Shown in pieces: positions 25,855-35,137 of a stretch of DNA of 48,839 nucleotides. The translations under genes were made by a program, and so were the position numbers. Each line of letters starts with the position of its first letter. Position 1 is the first letter of the stretch. Source of the DNA: an uncultured Erysipelotrichaceae bacterium (GTDB lineage: Bacteria; Bacillota_I; Bacilli_A; RFN20; CAG-826); NCBI GenBank assembly GCA_900315885.1, contig ONAT01000009.1, positions 1-48,839 of the forward strand, read 5' to 3'. The notes under the pieces were generated by a model, which searched no databases, was not told the DNA's origin, and was given only the letters and a program-made list of their open reading frames with translations.

Positions 25855-26541
25855 CTATTCTGCTACAGCTTCAGTGTTGTTAACTAATGTCTTAATAACT
25901 TTAGCGCCCTTTTGAGCTTTAATAGCACTTCTTACTGTAACGATTGATTTTGTAGGTCCTGGGATAGCACCTTTAACTAATAATGCATTTTTAGAAGCAT
26001 CAACAGCAACAACTACAAGATTTAAAATTGTTGCACTCTTGTTACCATGGTGACCAGCTGCTTTCTTACCTGGGTGAACTCTGTTGTTTGTTCTACCGAT
26101 AGTAGCGAATGAGCCAGATCCTCTGTGGTAGCCAGAACCATGTCCCTTAGGTCCAATTTTGTAACCATAACGTTTAATTGCACCTGCGAAACCTCTACCT
26201 TTGCTTGTTCCAGTAACGTCTACGACATCACCAGCAGCAAATATGTCAGCAGTGATAACATCACCGACATTGTATTTTGCCATTTCATCACCATTAAGTT
26301 CTCTTAATTCATACTTAGGTGTGACATTAGCTTTTGCGAAGATACCCTTTTCTGCTTTGTTGCAACGATTTTCTTTCTTGTCTTCGTAGCCAACTTGGAT
26401 AGCTTCATAACCGTCTTTTTCAACAGTTTTCTTTTGTGTTACAACGTTTGGTAAAACTTCGATAACTGTAACAGGATACATAGTTCCATCAGTAGCGAAG
26501 ACTTGGGTCATACCCATCTTACGTCCGACTATTTGTTTCAT
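25855..26541 (-). CDS. rplC: 50S ribosomal protein L3
   Basis: L3 reaches into the peptidyl-transferase centre. The 228-residue protein starts MKQIVGRKMGMTQVF and has GTSKGRGFAGAIKRYGYKIGPKGHGSGYHRGSGS in parts and MGxx-type closing elements (HPGKKAAGHHGN). It is longer than in Bacillus (209), with the excess mostly at the C-terminus (KAQKGAKVIKTLVNNTEAVAE). AGGAGG precedes the ATG. Confidence 0.98.
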   Translation of the reverse strand: MKQIVGRKMGMTQVFATDGTMYPVTVIEVLPNVVTQKKTVEKDGYEAIQVGYEDKKENRCNKAEKGIFAKANVTPKYELRELNGDEMAKYNVGDVITADIFAAGDVVDVTGTSKGRGFAGAIKRYGYKIGPKGHGSGYHRGSGSFATIGRTNNRVHPGKKAAGHHGNKSATILNLVVVAVDASKNALLVKGAIPGPTKSIVTVRSAIKAQKGAKVIKTLVNNTEAVAE

Positions 26542-26558
26542 AATCTCGTCTTACCTCC

Positions 26559-26870
26559 TTATAACTTGATATCAATATTGACACCACTAGGTAATGACAA
26601 TCTGCGTAATGCATCGACTGTTTCCTTTGTTGGGTTGACAATATCGATTAGTCTCTTGTGAGTTCTAATTTCAAATTGTTCACGAGCATCTTTGTATTTG
26701 TGAACAGCTCTTAAGATTGTATAAACTTGTTTTTCCGTTGGAAGTGGAATAGGACCTACAACCTTGGCCCCAGATTTTAAAGCCGCATCAATGATCTTCT
26801 CGACTGAAACATCAACGAGTTTGTGATCATAAGCTTGTAAACGGACTCTAATCTTTTTACTTTTAGCCAT
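26559..26870 (-). CDS. rpsJ: 30S ribosomal protein S10
   Basis: S10 is a head protein of the small subunit and, as NusE, a partner of NusG and NusB in antitermination. The 103-residue product has [28 protein letters not shown] in parts, [17 protein letters not shown] and [24 protein letters not shown] precedes the ATG. It is the first gene of the superoperon, downstream of a strong promoter and a structured leader. Confidence 0.98.
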   Translation of the reverse strand: MAKSKKIRVRLQAYDHKLVDVSVEKIIDAALKSGAKVVGPIPLPTEKQVYTILRAVHKYKDAREQFEIRTHKRLIDIVNPTKETVDALRRLSLPSGVNIDIKL

Positions 26871-26886
26871 GAATATTTCCTCCTTT

Positions 26887-26995
26887 GTCTAAATCAGGCT
26901 TAGACGTTGCTCTGCACGAATTCCCTGAACCGCCTCATTCATGACAACGACTGTCGGCGTATCAGCAACCTCGCACTTCATTGCAAGCATCAAAC
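26887..26995 (-). promoter_or_regulatory. Structured 5' leader of rpsJ (S10-leader-like)
   Basis: About 110 transcribed bases lie between the predicted start and the rpsJ ribosome binding site. A long-range pair GTTGCT/AGCAAC (26964-26969 with 26906-26911) closes a stem-loop region, and GTCTAA/TTAGAC (26900-26905 with 26887-26892) forms a hairpin directly before AAAGGAGG. The arrangement resembles the S10 leader of Bacilli as I remember it; I did not align it. It probably controls the superoperon. The remaining gap up to 27130 holds the promoter and short AT-rich repeats but no gene. Confidence 0.55.
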
Positions 26996-27001
26996 ATAGC
27001 A

Positions 27002-27030
27002 ATTGTATCAAACGGCACCTTTAGAGTCAA
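27002..27030 (-). promoter_or_regulatory. Promoter of the ribosomal superoperon
   Basis: On the minus strand TTGACT (27025-27030), a 17-base spacer and TACAAT (27002-27007). This is the best promoter match in the window and lies about 130 bases before rpsJ. Confidence 0.85.
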
Positions 27031-27130
27031 GCATTTTTTACGCTTTTTATAATTTATTTATAAATAGCCAAAATTGGCTTCTTTGTATATAACCCAGTAA
27101 TCCCTTTTCAAAAGGCTTAGCGTAACAAAA

Positions 27131-27155
27131 AAATCGCCCAGTAATAGGACGATTT
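27131..27155 (-). terminator. Rho-independent terminator of tgt-queA-queH
   Basis: On the minus strand AAATCGTCC, a seven-base loop and GGGCGATTT form a nine-pair stem with one G-U pair, followed by a T run. It lies about 20 bases after the queH stop. Confidence 0.88.
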
Positions 27156-27175
27156 ATGTAATTTTTTAAGATTTT

Positions 27176-27817
27176 TCATTGATTTTCTTGCTTTTTTAGT
27201 AGCTTTTCATAGGTGAATTTACACCCACAATATAACTGTTGATACAAATTATATTGAATGCGCATCTCACGTGCGTAATCAATGCCTTTGTTCTTTTTAA
27301 AATCAGAATAGAAATATTTTGTGTTTGGATGTTTGAGTGACAATTTCTTACCAATGTCATTAATAATTTGACTATTTTTTTGTCTAGATATTGTCATTAC
27401 TGTTGTAAAATAATCAAAGCCATTCTTTTCAGCATAATCATATGCTTCACCCATTCTTTTTTCATAGCACATGAAGCATCTTTCTTTTCCTTCATCCATG
27501 TCTTTATACTTTTCTAGCGGCTTATTATAATTCTCGTTATCGTATGGTGTTTCAATAACTTTTACTTTAATACCATAGTCATGATAAAAATATTCAAGGA
27601 ATTTTATCATCTCATCTTTACGGCGATAATACTCCTCCTCAGGATAAATATTTGAGTTATTGAAAAATACTGTAACATCAAAATATTGTGTTAAGAATTT
27701 AATTGGGAAAGTAAGACAAGGGCCACAGCAAGCATGCAAAAGTAATTTAGGCTTTCTTCCCTTAATCCTTTCTATTTCTTTTAGTGATTCTAGATAATAA
27801 TTAATTTTCTTTTCCAT
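27176..27817 (-). CDS. queH: Epoxyqueuosine reductase QueH
   Basis: QueH converts epoxyqueuosine in tRNA to queuosine, the last step of the pathway; it replaces the cobalamin-dependent QueG. From the ATG of [13 protein letters not shown], which overlaps queA by 17 bases, it has 213 residues. An ATG 19 codons further up also lies inside queA and has no ribosome binding site. The family cysteine motifs are present: HACCGPC near the N-terminus, CFMCYEKR in the middle and YCGC near the C-terminus, which bind the iron-sulfur cluster and an extra metal. Overlap with queA indicates translational coupling. Confidence 0.93.
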   Translation of the reverse strand: MEKKINYYLESLKEIERIKGRKPKLLLHACCGPCLTFPIKFLTQYFDVTVFFNNSNIYPEEEYYRRKDEMIKFLEYFYHDYGIKVKVIETPYDNENYNKPLEKYKDMDEGKERCFMCYEKRMGEAYDYAEKNGFDYFTTVMTISRQKNSQIINDIGKKLSLKHPNTKYFYSDFKKNKGIDYAREMRIQYNLYQQLYCGCKFTYEKLLKKQENQ

Positions 27818-28837
27818 AGATGAACATAGCGTCTCCAAAAGAGAAGAAACGATATCTTTCTTTAACCGCTTCATTATAACATTTTAAGATAAATTCACGG
27901 CCTGCTAAAGCAGAAACTAGCATAATTAAAGTGGATTTTGGCAAATGAAAATTAGTAATTAATCCATCAATCGCCAAATATTTATAGCCTGGATAAATGA
28001 AAATTGAAGTATTGTCCGAACAAGCTTTAAACGTTCCATATTTTTGCATAACAGATTCAAGGACACGTGTTGATGTTGTTCCAACAGAAATAATTCTTCG
28101 GTGTTCTTGTTTAGCCTTATTTAAAACATCCGCGGTATCTTGCGTCATAATATAAAACTCAGAATGCATGTGATGTTCCATAACATCTTTAACTTTTACT
28201 GGTCTAAATGTTCCTAGACCAATATGCAAAGTGACATCAACGACAATAACACCTTTTTGTTTCAATTTTTCAAACAATTCTTCCGTAAAATGAAATCCCG
28301 CTGTTGGAGCGGCTGCACTTCCTTCAATGCGTGCATAAACTGTTTGATAGCGTGAATTATCTTCACATTGTTTTTGAATGTAAGGTGGTAAAGGCATTTT
28401 GCCAAGTCGGTCAAGCACTTCATAAAAAACACCAGAATAAATCATTTGCATCATTCTAATGCCTTCTTCTTTTATTTCTACACATTTTGCTTTCAGTTCG
28501 CCATTACCAAAGGTGACAATTGTTCCAACTTTAACAGTTTTAGCATTGCCAACTAAACATTCCCACACATCGTTTTCATTTTGTTTTAATAGCAATAATT
28601 CGACATGAGCGTGTGTTTCTTCTTTCTCTCCAATTAATCGAGCAGGAATAACTTTCGTATTATTTCGTACTAAAACATCTCCAGCATGTAAGTAATCAAT
28701 GATATCGTAAAAATGTTTGTGTTCAATAGTTTGTGTATCTTTATTTACAACCATTAATCGCGATTCATCTCTTTTTTTAGCAGGAGATTGCGCGATTAAT
28801 TCTTCTGGTAAATTAAAATCAAATAATTCAATATCCA

Positions 28838-28838
<1 letters not shown>
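27801..28838 (-). CDS. queA: S-adenosylmethionine:tRNA ribosyltransferase-isomerase QueA
   Basis: QueA transfers and isomerises the ribosyl moiety of S-adenosylmethionine to preQ1 at position 34 of tRNA, giving epoxyqueuosine. The 345-residue product starts [20 protein letters not shown] and has [15 protein letters not shown]-like [31 protein letters not shown] and [17 protein letters not shown]. Length matches Bacillus. The ATG overlaps the tgt stop by one base. Next gene queH overlaps the 3' end. Confidence 0.97.
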
Positions 28839-29968
<1,130 letters not shown>

Positions 29969-29989
29969 TCACATCCTATAAATCGCCTT

Positions 29990-29995
29990 ATTATA
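29990..29995 (-). promoter_or_regulatory. Likely -10 element of tgt-queA-queH
   Basis: A perfect TATAAT on the minus strand, 28 bases before the tgt ATG. No strong -35 element is visible. Confidence 0.45.
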
Positions 29996-30027
29996 ACACT
30001 AACAAAAGTATTTTAAAATTAAAACCA

Positions 30028-30055
30028 TTTACAAATGATAGAAAAAAAGTATAAT
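30028..30055 (+). promoter_or_regulatory. Promoter of queT
   Basis: TTTACA (30028-30033), a 16-base spacer and TATAAT (30050-30055). The predicted start is at about 30062, immediately before the riboswitch. Confidence 0.7.
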
Positions 30056-30066
30056 TGTGTTAGTTG

Positions 30067-30113
30067 AAAGATGTTCCTTGCCAAACCATCTTTTAAAACA
30101 ATAAAACAAGGGG
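30067..30113 (+). promoter_or_regulatory. preQ1-I riboswitch controlling queT translation
   Basis: P1 pairs AAAGATG (30067-30073) with CATCTTT (30087-30093). The loop TTCCTTGCCAAAC contains CCTTG (30076-30080), which pairs with CAAGG (30107-30111) after an A-rich linker to give the H-type pseudoknot of the class I preQ1 riboswitch. The 3' strand of the pseudoknot includes the ribosome binding site AAGGGG (30108-30113), so ligand binding should block translation. The layout closely resembles the translational preQ1-I switch of Thermoanaerobacter. It precedes queT, a known target of preQ1 riboswitches. Confidence 0.9.
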
Positions 30114-30121
30114 ATGATTTT

Positions 30122-30604
30122 ATGAAAAATAGTAAGGTTAGAATGTGCGTTGACAATGCAATAATTGCCGCACTTTATTGTGCTTTAATTTTAACACCAG
30201 GCTTAAATGCTTTAAGTTATAACGCAATACAATTTCGTCTTGCCGAAATATTACTGTTTTTAGTTTTTTACAAAAAACAACTAGGTTTTGGTATTGTTTT
30301 GGGCTGTTTAATTTCAAATTGTTTTAGCCCATTAGGACTTCCAGATATTATATTTGGAACTTTGTCAAGCGCAATCGCAGTAGTTTTGATAGCGTTTTTA
30401 GGGAAAAAACTGGAAATTGTGGCATTTTTACCACTAATTCAATGTTTTATAATCGCTGGTGAACTAACAATTGTGCTTAAAGAACTACCATATTGGACTA
30501 ATTTTTTATATGTGTTTTTAGGCGAATTAGCAGTTATGATTGTCGGCTACATAGTGTTTAAAATTATTGGCCAAAAGAAATGGTTTGAAAAATGTATTAA
30601 ATAA
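30122..30604 (+). CDS. queT: Queuosine precursor transporter QueT (ECF substrate-binding subunit)
   Basis: QueT is the membrane S component that, with a shared ECF energy module, imports queuosine precursors, probably preQ1. The start is the ATG of MKNSKVRMCVDNAIIAALY after AAGGGG; an ATG 17 codons upstream lies inside the riboswitch and is excluded. The 160-residue protein has about six hydrophobic helices and the motif ALSYNAIQFRLAEILLFLVF followed by GCLISNCFSPLG, typical of the family. It is divergent from tgt-queA-queH. No ECF ATPase genes are in the window. Confidence 0.93.
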   Translation: MKNSKVRMCVDNAIIAALYCALILTPGLNALSYNAIQFRLAEILLFLVFYKKQLGFGIVLGCLISNCFSPLGLPDIIFGTLSSAIAVVLIAFLGKKLEIVAFLPLIQCFIIAGELTIVLKELPYWTNFLYVFLGELAVMIVGYIVFKIIGQKKWFEKCIK

Positions 30605-30627
30605 AAGTTTGTGTACATTATAACTAT

Positions 30628-30813
30628 ATGTATTATAACTATCACGGCATTATTAAAAGCAAAATTAAAGCAAATTTGCTAACAAATTACGAATATTTTG
30701 ATAAATACCACAATATTTCACCTGCGCTTGTGCTTTATTTTAAAGATGGCACAAAATATCCAATACGTGAATATCGGTGGCATGAATATTATGAATATTT
30801 AATAAAGAAGTGA
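30628..30813 (+). CDS. Small protein of unknown function
   Basis: The 61-residue frame has normal composition, is rich in tyrosine and lysine, and reads like a compact folded protein (SPALVLYFKDGTKYPIREYRWHEYYEYL). I do not recognise a family with certainty. No ribosome binding site is evident in front of the ATG, so the start is uncertain. It follows queT by 23 bases and could be co-transcribed with it. Its stop codon lies at the hairpin shared with udk on the other strand. A chance frame is possible, but the strong non-random composition and the fit between queT and the terminator favour a gene. Confidence 0.55.
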   Translation: MYYNYHGIIKSKIKANLLTNYEYFDKYHNISPALVLYFKDGTKYPIREYRWHEYYEYLIKK

Positions 30814-30830
30814 CTATTTTATCACTTCTT
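30805..30830. terminator. Bidirectional terminator between queT unit and add-udk
   Basis: AAGAAGTGA and TCACTTCTT form a perfect nine-pair stem around an eight-base loop. A T-rich tail follows on the plus strand (CTATTTTTTC) and a shorter one on the minus strand. The hairpin overlaps the last codons of both convergent genes. Confidence 0.75.
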
Positions 30831-31431
30831 CTATTTTTTCTATGACTTTTTTGAGTTCTTTTTTGTTTAGTCCATCATTAGTGTTGTTATCAAAAACAAT
30901 ATCTACTTCAGTCTTGCTTGGCTCAATATATTTTTTAAAACTCGGTTTAACTGTTGCTAAATATTGATTAATAACACTTTCGACCGTACGGCCGCGTTCT
31001 TTTGTATCACGCATAATTCTTCGTGACAATTTCAAGTCATCATCTGCATCAACATAAATTGTTAAATCAATAATGTCTTTTAAATTTGGAACTTGTAAAA
31101 CCATAATACCTTCAATAATGACTATTTGGTTTGGTTCAACTTTAATCGTTTCTTGTTTTCTTGTGTGCGTAGGGAAATCAAATAATGGTTGATTAATGCT
31201 AAGACCTTTTTTCAAATCTTGTATATGTTTATAAAACAAAGGTGCATCATAAGAATCTGGCAAATCATAATTGATTTTTGCACGTTCTTCCATTGTATAG
31301 TTGCTTCTATCAACACAATAATTGTCGTAAGGTAATTGTGTAATTAAGTGCGGGTATTTTTGCTTTAAATAATTTGATAAAGTAGTCTTCCCTGCACCAG
31401 ATCCACCTGTAATTGCAATAATATATGTCAT
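30814..31431 (-). CDS. udk: Uridine kinase family protein
   Basis: Uridine kinase phosphorylates uridine and cytidine for pyrimidine salvage. The 205-residue protein has the P-loop GGSGAGKTTLS (residues 9-19), the DNYCVDRSNYT segment where the family has its substrate aspartate, FDFPTHTR, IIEGIMVL and RRIMRDTKERGR (LID). The C-terminal fold is of the P-loop kinase type. The ATG overlaps the add stop by one base (TAATG), so both genes form a nucleoside-salvage operon. A related phosphoribulokinase/uridine-kinase-like enzyme with another nucleoside is possible. Confidence 0.9.
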   Translation of the reverse strand: MTYIIAITGGSGAGKTTLSNYLKQKYPHLITQLPYDNYCVDRSNYTMEERAKINYDLPDSYDAPLFYKHIQDLKKGLSINQPLFDFPTHTRKQETIKVEPNQIVIIEGIMVLQVPNLKDIIDLTIYVDADDDLKLSRRIMRDTKERGRTVESVINQYLATVKPSFKKYIEPSKTEVDIVFDNNTNDGLNKKELKKVIEKIEEVIK

Positions 31432-32411
31432 TAGTTAAGCCCCATTTTCTTTAATAATTCTTGTTTTTCTTTTTTGCTTAGGAAAGAAATTTCGACAGCA
31501 TTTCTTAGTAATGTTTCTTTTTCTTGCTTAGTTAAGGCTATCTCTTTTTCTAACAAAGCAAATTCGTTTGCAATAGTAGTTTGTGACACTGTCATATTAT
31601 CGGTATTAATCGTTGCAAGCATTTTATGCTTTAAGAATATACGAAGTGGGTATTCTGAAAGATTATGTACCGCTTTTGTTTGTAAATTACTAGTAGGACA
31701 CATTTCAATACCAATATGATTTTTTGCTAAATAATTCATAAATTCTTCTTCATCAACGGCGCGAATGCCATGTCCAATACGAACAGCGCCAAATCTAATT
31801 GCGTCTTTTATAGACTCTATTGAATCAGATTCTCCAGCATGAATTGTAAAAGGAACTCCTTCTTCTTTAGCTAAAGCAAATTCTTTTGCAAAAGTTTTAG
31901 TTTTAAATAACGCTTCTGCACCCGCTAAATCTAAGGCACAAACTCCTTTATGTAAATAGTCTTTTGCTAACTTTACAGTTTCTAAATTTAAGTCATGATT
32001 TGTATCTCCACGCATACAACATAAAATTACTTGGGATTTGATATCGAAATCATGCATTGCTTTTTCTTGACCTTTTAAGACTGCTTGAATTACCTCATCT
32101 TGGGTAAGACCTTTTTTAAGATGAAGTTGGGGGGCAAATCTTATTTCTGCATATTTCAAACCTTGCTCATTTAAATGCTTCAACAAATCATACATCACTA
32201 ATTCTAGTCCGCGTTTTGTTTGCATAACTAAACCCGGTAAATCAAATTTAGTTAAATATTCATTTAAACTTTGGCAGTTGCGTGGACATTCTAAATATTT
32301 AATTAATTCCTTCTCATCATAACTAGGAAGTTTAATATTTTCTTCTTTAGCAATTTTAATAAGCGTATCTGGGTAAACAGATCCATCAAGATGTAAATGT
32401 AAATCAATCAT
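31431..32411 (-). CDS. add: Adenosine deaminase
   Basis: Add converts adenosine (and deoxyadenosine) to inosine using a zinc ion. The 326-residue TIM-barrel protein has the metal-binding HLHLDGS (residues 4-10), the catalytic HAGES, RIGHGIRAV with a further ligand histidine, MCPTSNLQT and the aspartate in NTDNMTVS. It is close to the family length. GAGGT precedes the ATG and a TATAAT stands at 32438-32443 on the minus strand. Adenine deaminase-like members exist, but the motif set fits adenosine deaminase. It is operonic with udk. Confidence 0.93.
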   Translation of the reverse strand: MIDLHLHLDGSVYPDTLIKIAKEENIKLPSYDEKELIKYLECPRNCQSLNEYLTKFDLPGLVMQTKRGLELVMYDLLKHLNEQGLKYAEIRFAPQLHLKKGLTQDEVIQAVLKGQEKAMHDFDIKSQVILCCMRGDTNHDLNLETVKLAKDYLHKGVCALDLAGAEALFKTKTFAKEFALAKEEGVPFTIHAGESDSIESIKDAIRFGAVRIGHGIRAVDEEEFMNYLAKNHIGIEMCPTSNLQTKAVHNLSEYPLRIFLKHKMLATINTDNMTVSQTTIANEFALLEKEIALTKQEKETLLRNAVEISFLSKKEKQELLKKMGLN

Positions 32412-32437
32412 TGTTTATACCTCTTCTTTGCTTATTT

Positions 32438-32443
32438 ATTATA
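32438..32443 (-). promoter_or_regulatory. Likely -10 element of add-udk
   Basis: TATAAT on the minus strand, 27 bases before the add ATG, with TTTAAT 17 bases further up as a weak -35. Confidence 0.45.
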
Positions 32444-32530
32444 GCAAATACCCATTTTAAATTAAAACCATATTTATCTTTCACCTTTATTTGATAAATA
32501 ACATTAACTATAATAATAGCGGGTGATATT

Positions 32531-33388
32531 ATGGCCAAATACTATTCAAAAATAAAAAATATTACTGATGACACTGAACGCGCTTTTTATAACGCCAAAC
32601 ACACACATTTTAAAAACTGTAAAACAAAAGGTCCAAAAGATGGAGAATCAGCTTTTAAAGAATGCAGAGATATAATAATTGAAAAATGTTTATTAGATTT
32701 GCGTTATCCAATTTGGCACGCTCATAAATTCAATTTAATAAACTCATATTTAACTAAAAATTGTCGTGCTCCATTATGGTATTCACAAAATGGCAATATT
32801 GAAGAATGTAACATAAAAGGTGTTAAAACATTGCGAGAATGTAAAAATATTACTATGTCTAATAACCAAATTAACTCCAATGAATTTGGTTGGAGATGTC
32901 AAAATATTATTTCCGATAATGATACCTTGACTTCTGAATATGCCTTCTTTGAAAGCAAAAACATCACCATTTCTAATATGAATTTCAAAGGTAAATATTC
33001 ATTTCAATATGTAAAGAATATGGTTATTGAAAATTCTAATTTTGATACAAAAGATGCATTTTGGCATACAAATAACGTTCATGTTAAAAACTCATATATT
33101 AAAGGCGAGTATTTAGCGTGGTACTCTAATAACTTAACTCTTGAAAACTGTATCATTGAAGGGACACAACCATTATGTTATTGCAAAAACTTAAAATTAA
33201 TTAACTGTAAAATGATTAATTGCGATTTAGCATTTGAATATAGTGATGTAAACGCCACAATAAACGGAAGTGTGGATAGCATTAAAAATCCTAGCAAAGG
33301 TAACATAATTGTTGATGACTGTAAAGAATTGATAATGTCACACTCCACAAGACCTTTAGAGTGTAAAGTAACAATTAAAAACAAATAA
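32531..33388 (+). CDS. DUF3737 family beta-helix protein
   Basis: The 285-residue protein is built of about 18- to 20-residue repeats with alternating N, I and aromatic positions (for example KNITISNMNFKGKYSFQYVKN and NNLTLENCIIEGTQPLCY, each in parts), which predict a right-handed parallel beta-helix. It matches the DUF3737 family, common in gut Bacillota, whose function is unknown. No signal peptide is visible, so it should be cytoplasmic. It is rich in cysteine for an intracellular protein. GGGTGAT precedes the ATG, with TATAAT at about 15 bases further up. It stands alone, divergent from add and upstream of a tRNA gene. Confidence 0.85.
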   Translation: MAKYYSKIKNITDDTERAFYNAKHTHFKNCKTKGPKDGESAFKECRDIIIEKCLLDLRYPIWHAHKFNLINSYLTKNCRAPLWYSQNGNIEECNIKGVKTLRECKNITMSNNQINSNEFGWRCQNIISDNDTLTSEYAFFESKNITISNMNFKGKYSFQYVKNMVIENSNFDTKDAFWHTNNVHVKNSYIKGEYLAWYSNNLTLENCIIEGTQPLCYCKNLKLINCKMINCDLAFEYSDVNATINGSVDSIKNPSKGNIIVDDCKELIMSHSTRPLECKVTIKNK

Positions 33389-33441
33389 GCAACAATTTAT
33401 CTTTATTTTTCATAAATAAATAACTATAATTATGTCGTTAA

Positions 33442-33517
33442 GGGGCTATAGCTCAGCTGGGAGAGCGCTTCGTTCGCAACGAAGAGGTCACGAGTTCGAT
33501 CCTCGCTAGCTCCACCA
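33442..33517 (+). tRNA. tRNA-Ala (anticodon CGC), CCA encoded
   Basis: All four arms fold: acceptor GGGGCTA/TAGCTCC with the G3-U70 pair that identifies alanine tRNAs, D arm GCTC/GAGC, anticodon arm CTTCG-TTCGCAA-CGAAG, and T arm with TTCGATC. The anticodon is CGC, reading GCG. The outermost T-stem pair is A49-C65, a mismatch. The 3' CCA is encoded. A CGC alanine tRNA is uncommon in AT-rich Bacilli. Confidence 0.93.
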
Positions 33518-33600
33518 ATCTAACAATTCAACGTGACTGGTAGATATATCTAAACAACGTGTTTTAATAAGATTAAATGCAAAAACAATAACCGCTGTTC

Positions 33601-33630
33601 AAGGTGAACTTAAGAAGTTCATCTTTTTTT
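33601..33630 (+). terminator. Rho-independent terminator after tRNA-Ala
   Basis: AAGGTGAACTT and AAGTTCATCTT pair over 11 bases with one G-U around a three-base loop, followed by a T run. It is separated from the tRNA by about 80 bases. Confidence 0.8.
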
Positions 33631-33721
33631 GTGCTGTCCGCAAAAAAATTGTGTCACAAATACTATCGCATCAAATCATTACGTTTCATTGTTGATTTCA
33701 ATAATTGCTTACACACATAAA

Positions 33722-34975
33722 CTACATTTTTTTGGAGTAAACAATACTAGATGTTTTGCCGCTCTTTATAAGAAGATTTTTACTTAGTAAAGAGTTAAGT
33801 GTTCTTATGAGAGTGTCTTTTTTTAAACATGTTATGTCTTCAAGCTCCGCTCTTGTATACTCACGGCTTGTATTCATGAATGTTAAAACCTTTTTTTCAT
33901 TAGTTGTGAGTTCGATTTCCTTCTTCGTTGGTAATGTAATTGATATGTACGAATCTGTAACATCAAAGATAGGTTTTAATTCATATTCGTTATATGACTC
34001 ATTGATACGTTTGATTCCTGTTGCAAATATTTCAACAATATCTAGCCTATGAAAAACATTTGCTAATATGGGATTCCTTAAGTATGAATATTTTCCATTA
34101 AGAAAGGCACTAAGATTCATTTCGGGCATTAATCCACCGGGGGAAGAAACAATTATTTTATCATTGTACATTTCAACTTTTGTGTTGACTTGTATATCAT
34201 ATGTCCTATGAATTATTGCATTTGCAATTGCTTCTCTAAAAGCTTCAAAAGGAATAATTTCATATTTTTTTCTAAATCCGCCTTCAATTCTTTCAATAAC
34301 ATATTGTTCTTCGAAAATTTTTATTACTTCAAAATATTGTTTTAAGAGTGAAATGTTCGAGAAGGTATATCTTTTTCTTATTTCGTTAATATTTGAGCCA
34401 AAAATGACAATATCAATTCCAGGAAAAGCATTTTTATCAGAAAGAAGACTAGCTGCATTGTTGTAACCATTTTTATTTAGAAGGTTAAGACTTTTAAGTG
34501 TGTCGTCATTAAAATTTTCAAGATTAATGGTTTTTTTAAGACTCTCACCTAAGATAGAAAATGTGCAATTTTGATCTTTTGAAACTAATTCTTCAAAAGA
34601 TAAATTCATTCCCTCTAGGACAAGTCTATTTTCAGTAATTGAGTCAACTTCAATAGTAGCCGAATCATTTCTCTTATAACACTTGCCATTGTATCTGTAA
34701 GGTGTCTGTAAACCTTTTTTAACTTTTAAAGTTATAGTCTTATCATCATTTATTTTTAAATTATAATCAGGCTTGGGTCTTATACTATCATTAATTTGGT
34801 TTTCAATTTTCAAGCATTCTTCATTTGGATTTGCAATTCCTTTAATAACACCATCATCAGTAATGCCAAAAATGATGACTCCATCATTAAAATTAGCGAA
34901 TGCGCTAACAGTTTTCAAATAAGTTTTAGTTGTTGTTTCTTTATATTCAATGTTTTTTGTTTCTCTTTGAGCCAT
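33722..34975 (-). CDS. AlbA_2/Schlafen-type ATP-binding transcriptional regulator
   Basis: The start is the ATG of MAQRETKNIEYKE, seven bases after GGAGG, giving 417 residues. The N-terminal part (to about 120) is an AlbA_2 DNA-binding domain with NIEYKETTTKTYLKTVSAFANFNDGVIIFGITDDG. A central segment with EAFREAIANAIIHRTYD and FATGIKRI matches the HATPase_c_4-type ATP-binding domain that usually follows it. The C-terminus ends in a winged-helix (TTNEKKVLTFMNTSREYTRAELEDIT in parts). Such proteins are common accessory regulators, often in islands; targets are generally unknown. The gene is a single unit next to tRNA-Ala, with palindromes over its promoter, which suggests autoregulation. Confidence 0.88.
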   Translation of the reverse strand: MAQRETKNIEYKETTTKTYLKTVSAFANFNDGVIIFGITDDGVIKGIANPNEECLKIENQINDSIRPKPDYNLKINDDKTITLKVKKGLQTPYRYNGKCYKRNDSATIEVDSITENRLVLEGMNLSFEELVSKDQNCTFSILGESLKKTINLENFNDDTLKSLNLLNKNGYNNAASLLSDKNAFPGIDIVIFGSNINEIRKRYTFSNISLLKQYFEVIKIFEEQYVIERIEGGFRKKYEIIPFEAFREAIANAIIHRTYDIQVNTKVEMYNDKIIVSSPGGLMPEMNLSAFLNGKYSYLRNPILANVFHRLDIVEIFATGIKRINESYNEYELKPIFDVTDSYISITLPTKKEIELTTNEKKVLTFMNTSREYTRAELEDITCLKKDTLIRTLNSLLSKNLLIKSGKTSSIVYSKKM

Positions 34976-34994
34976 ATAGAAACCTCCCAACTAA

Positions 34995-35023
34995 ATTATA
35001 TCTCGTTGCAGCACATAATGCAA
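34995..35023 (-). promoter_or_regulatory. Promoter of the AlbA_2 regulator
   Basis: On the minus strand TTGCAT (35018-35023), a 17-base spacer and TATAAT (34995-35000). Confidence 0.65.
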
Positions 35024-35060
35024 CAAGAATAATCTTGTCGCAAAATATGATACGACAAGA
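35005..35060. promoter_or_regulatory. Palindromic operator-like cluster before the AlbA_2 regulator
   Basis: GTTGCA (35005-35010) is mirrored by TGCAAC (35019-35024), overlapping the -35 element and spacer. Immediately upstream TCTTGTCG (35033-35040) is mirrored by CGACAAGA (35053-35060), and ACAAGA (35023-35028) is a further half-site facing TCTTGT. Three half-sites of the same word suggest binding of a dimeric or oligomeric regulator. Confidence 0.55.
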
Positions 35061-35108
35061 ACGGTCATATTCCATTCCAATCCACAAAATAGTCCAAATT
35101 TATCTTTC

Positions 35109-35137
35109 TTGACATCTACCTAAATAAACTTAATAAT
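35109..35137 (+). promoter_or_regulatory. Promoter of the DUF3781 gene
   Basis: TTGACA (35109-35114), a 17-base spacer and AATAAT (35132-35137). CTACCTA (35116-35122) inside the promoter is mirrored by TAGGTAG (35149-35155), which is the ribosome binding site region; the left arm lies before the transcription start, so an operator is more plausible than an RNA hairpin. Confidence 0.55.

Noticed and set aside
33541-33552. Perfect 12-bp palindrome TAGATATATCTA after tRNA-Ala
   Set aside because: Short and AT-only apart from two bases per strand; easily due to chance and not near a promoter.
33518-34975. Integrative element at tRNA-Ala
   Set aside because: I looked for a repeat of the tRNA 3' end in the following region and found none, and there is no integrase gene. 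The AlbA_2 gene alone does not make an island.
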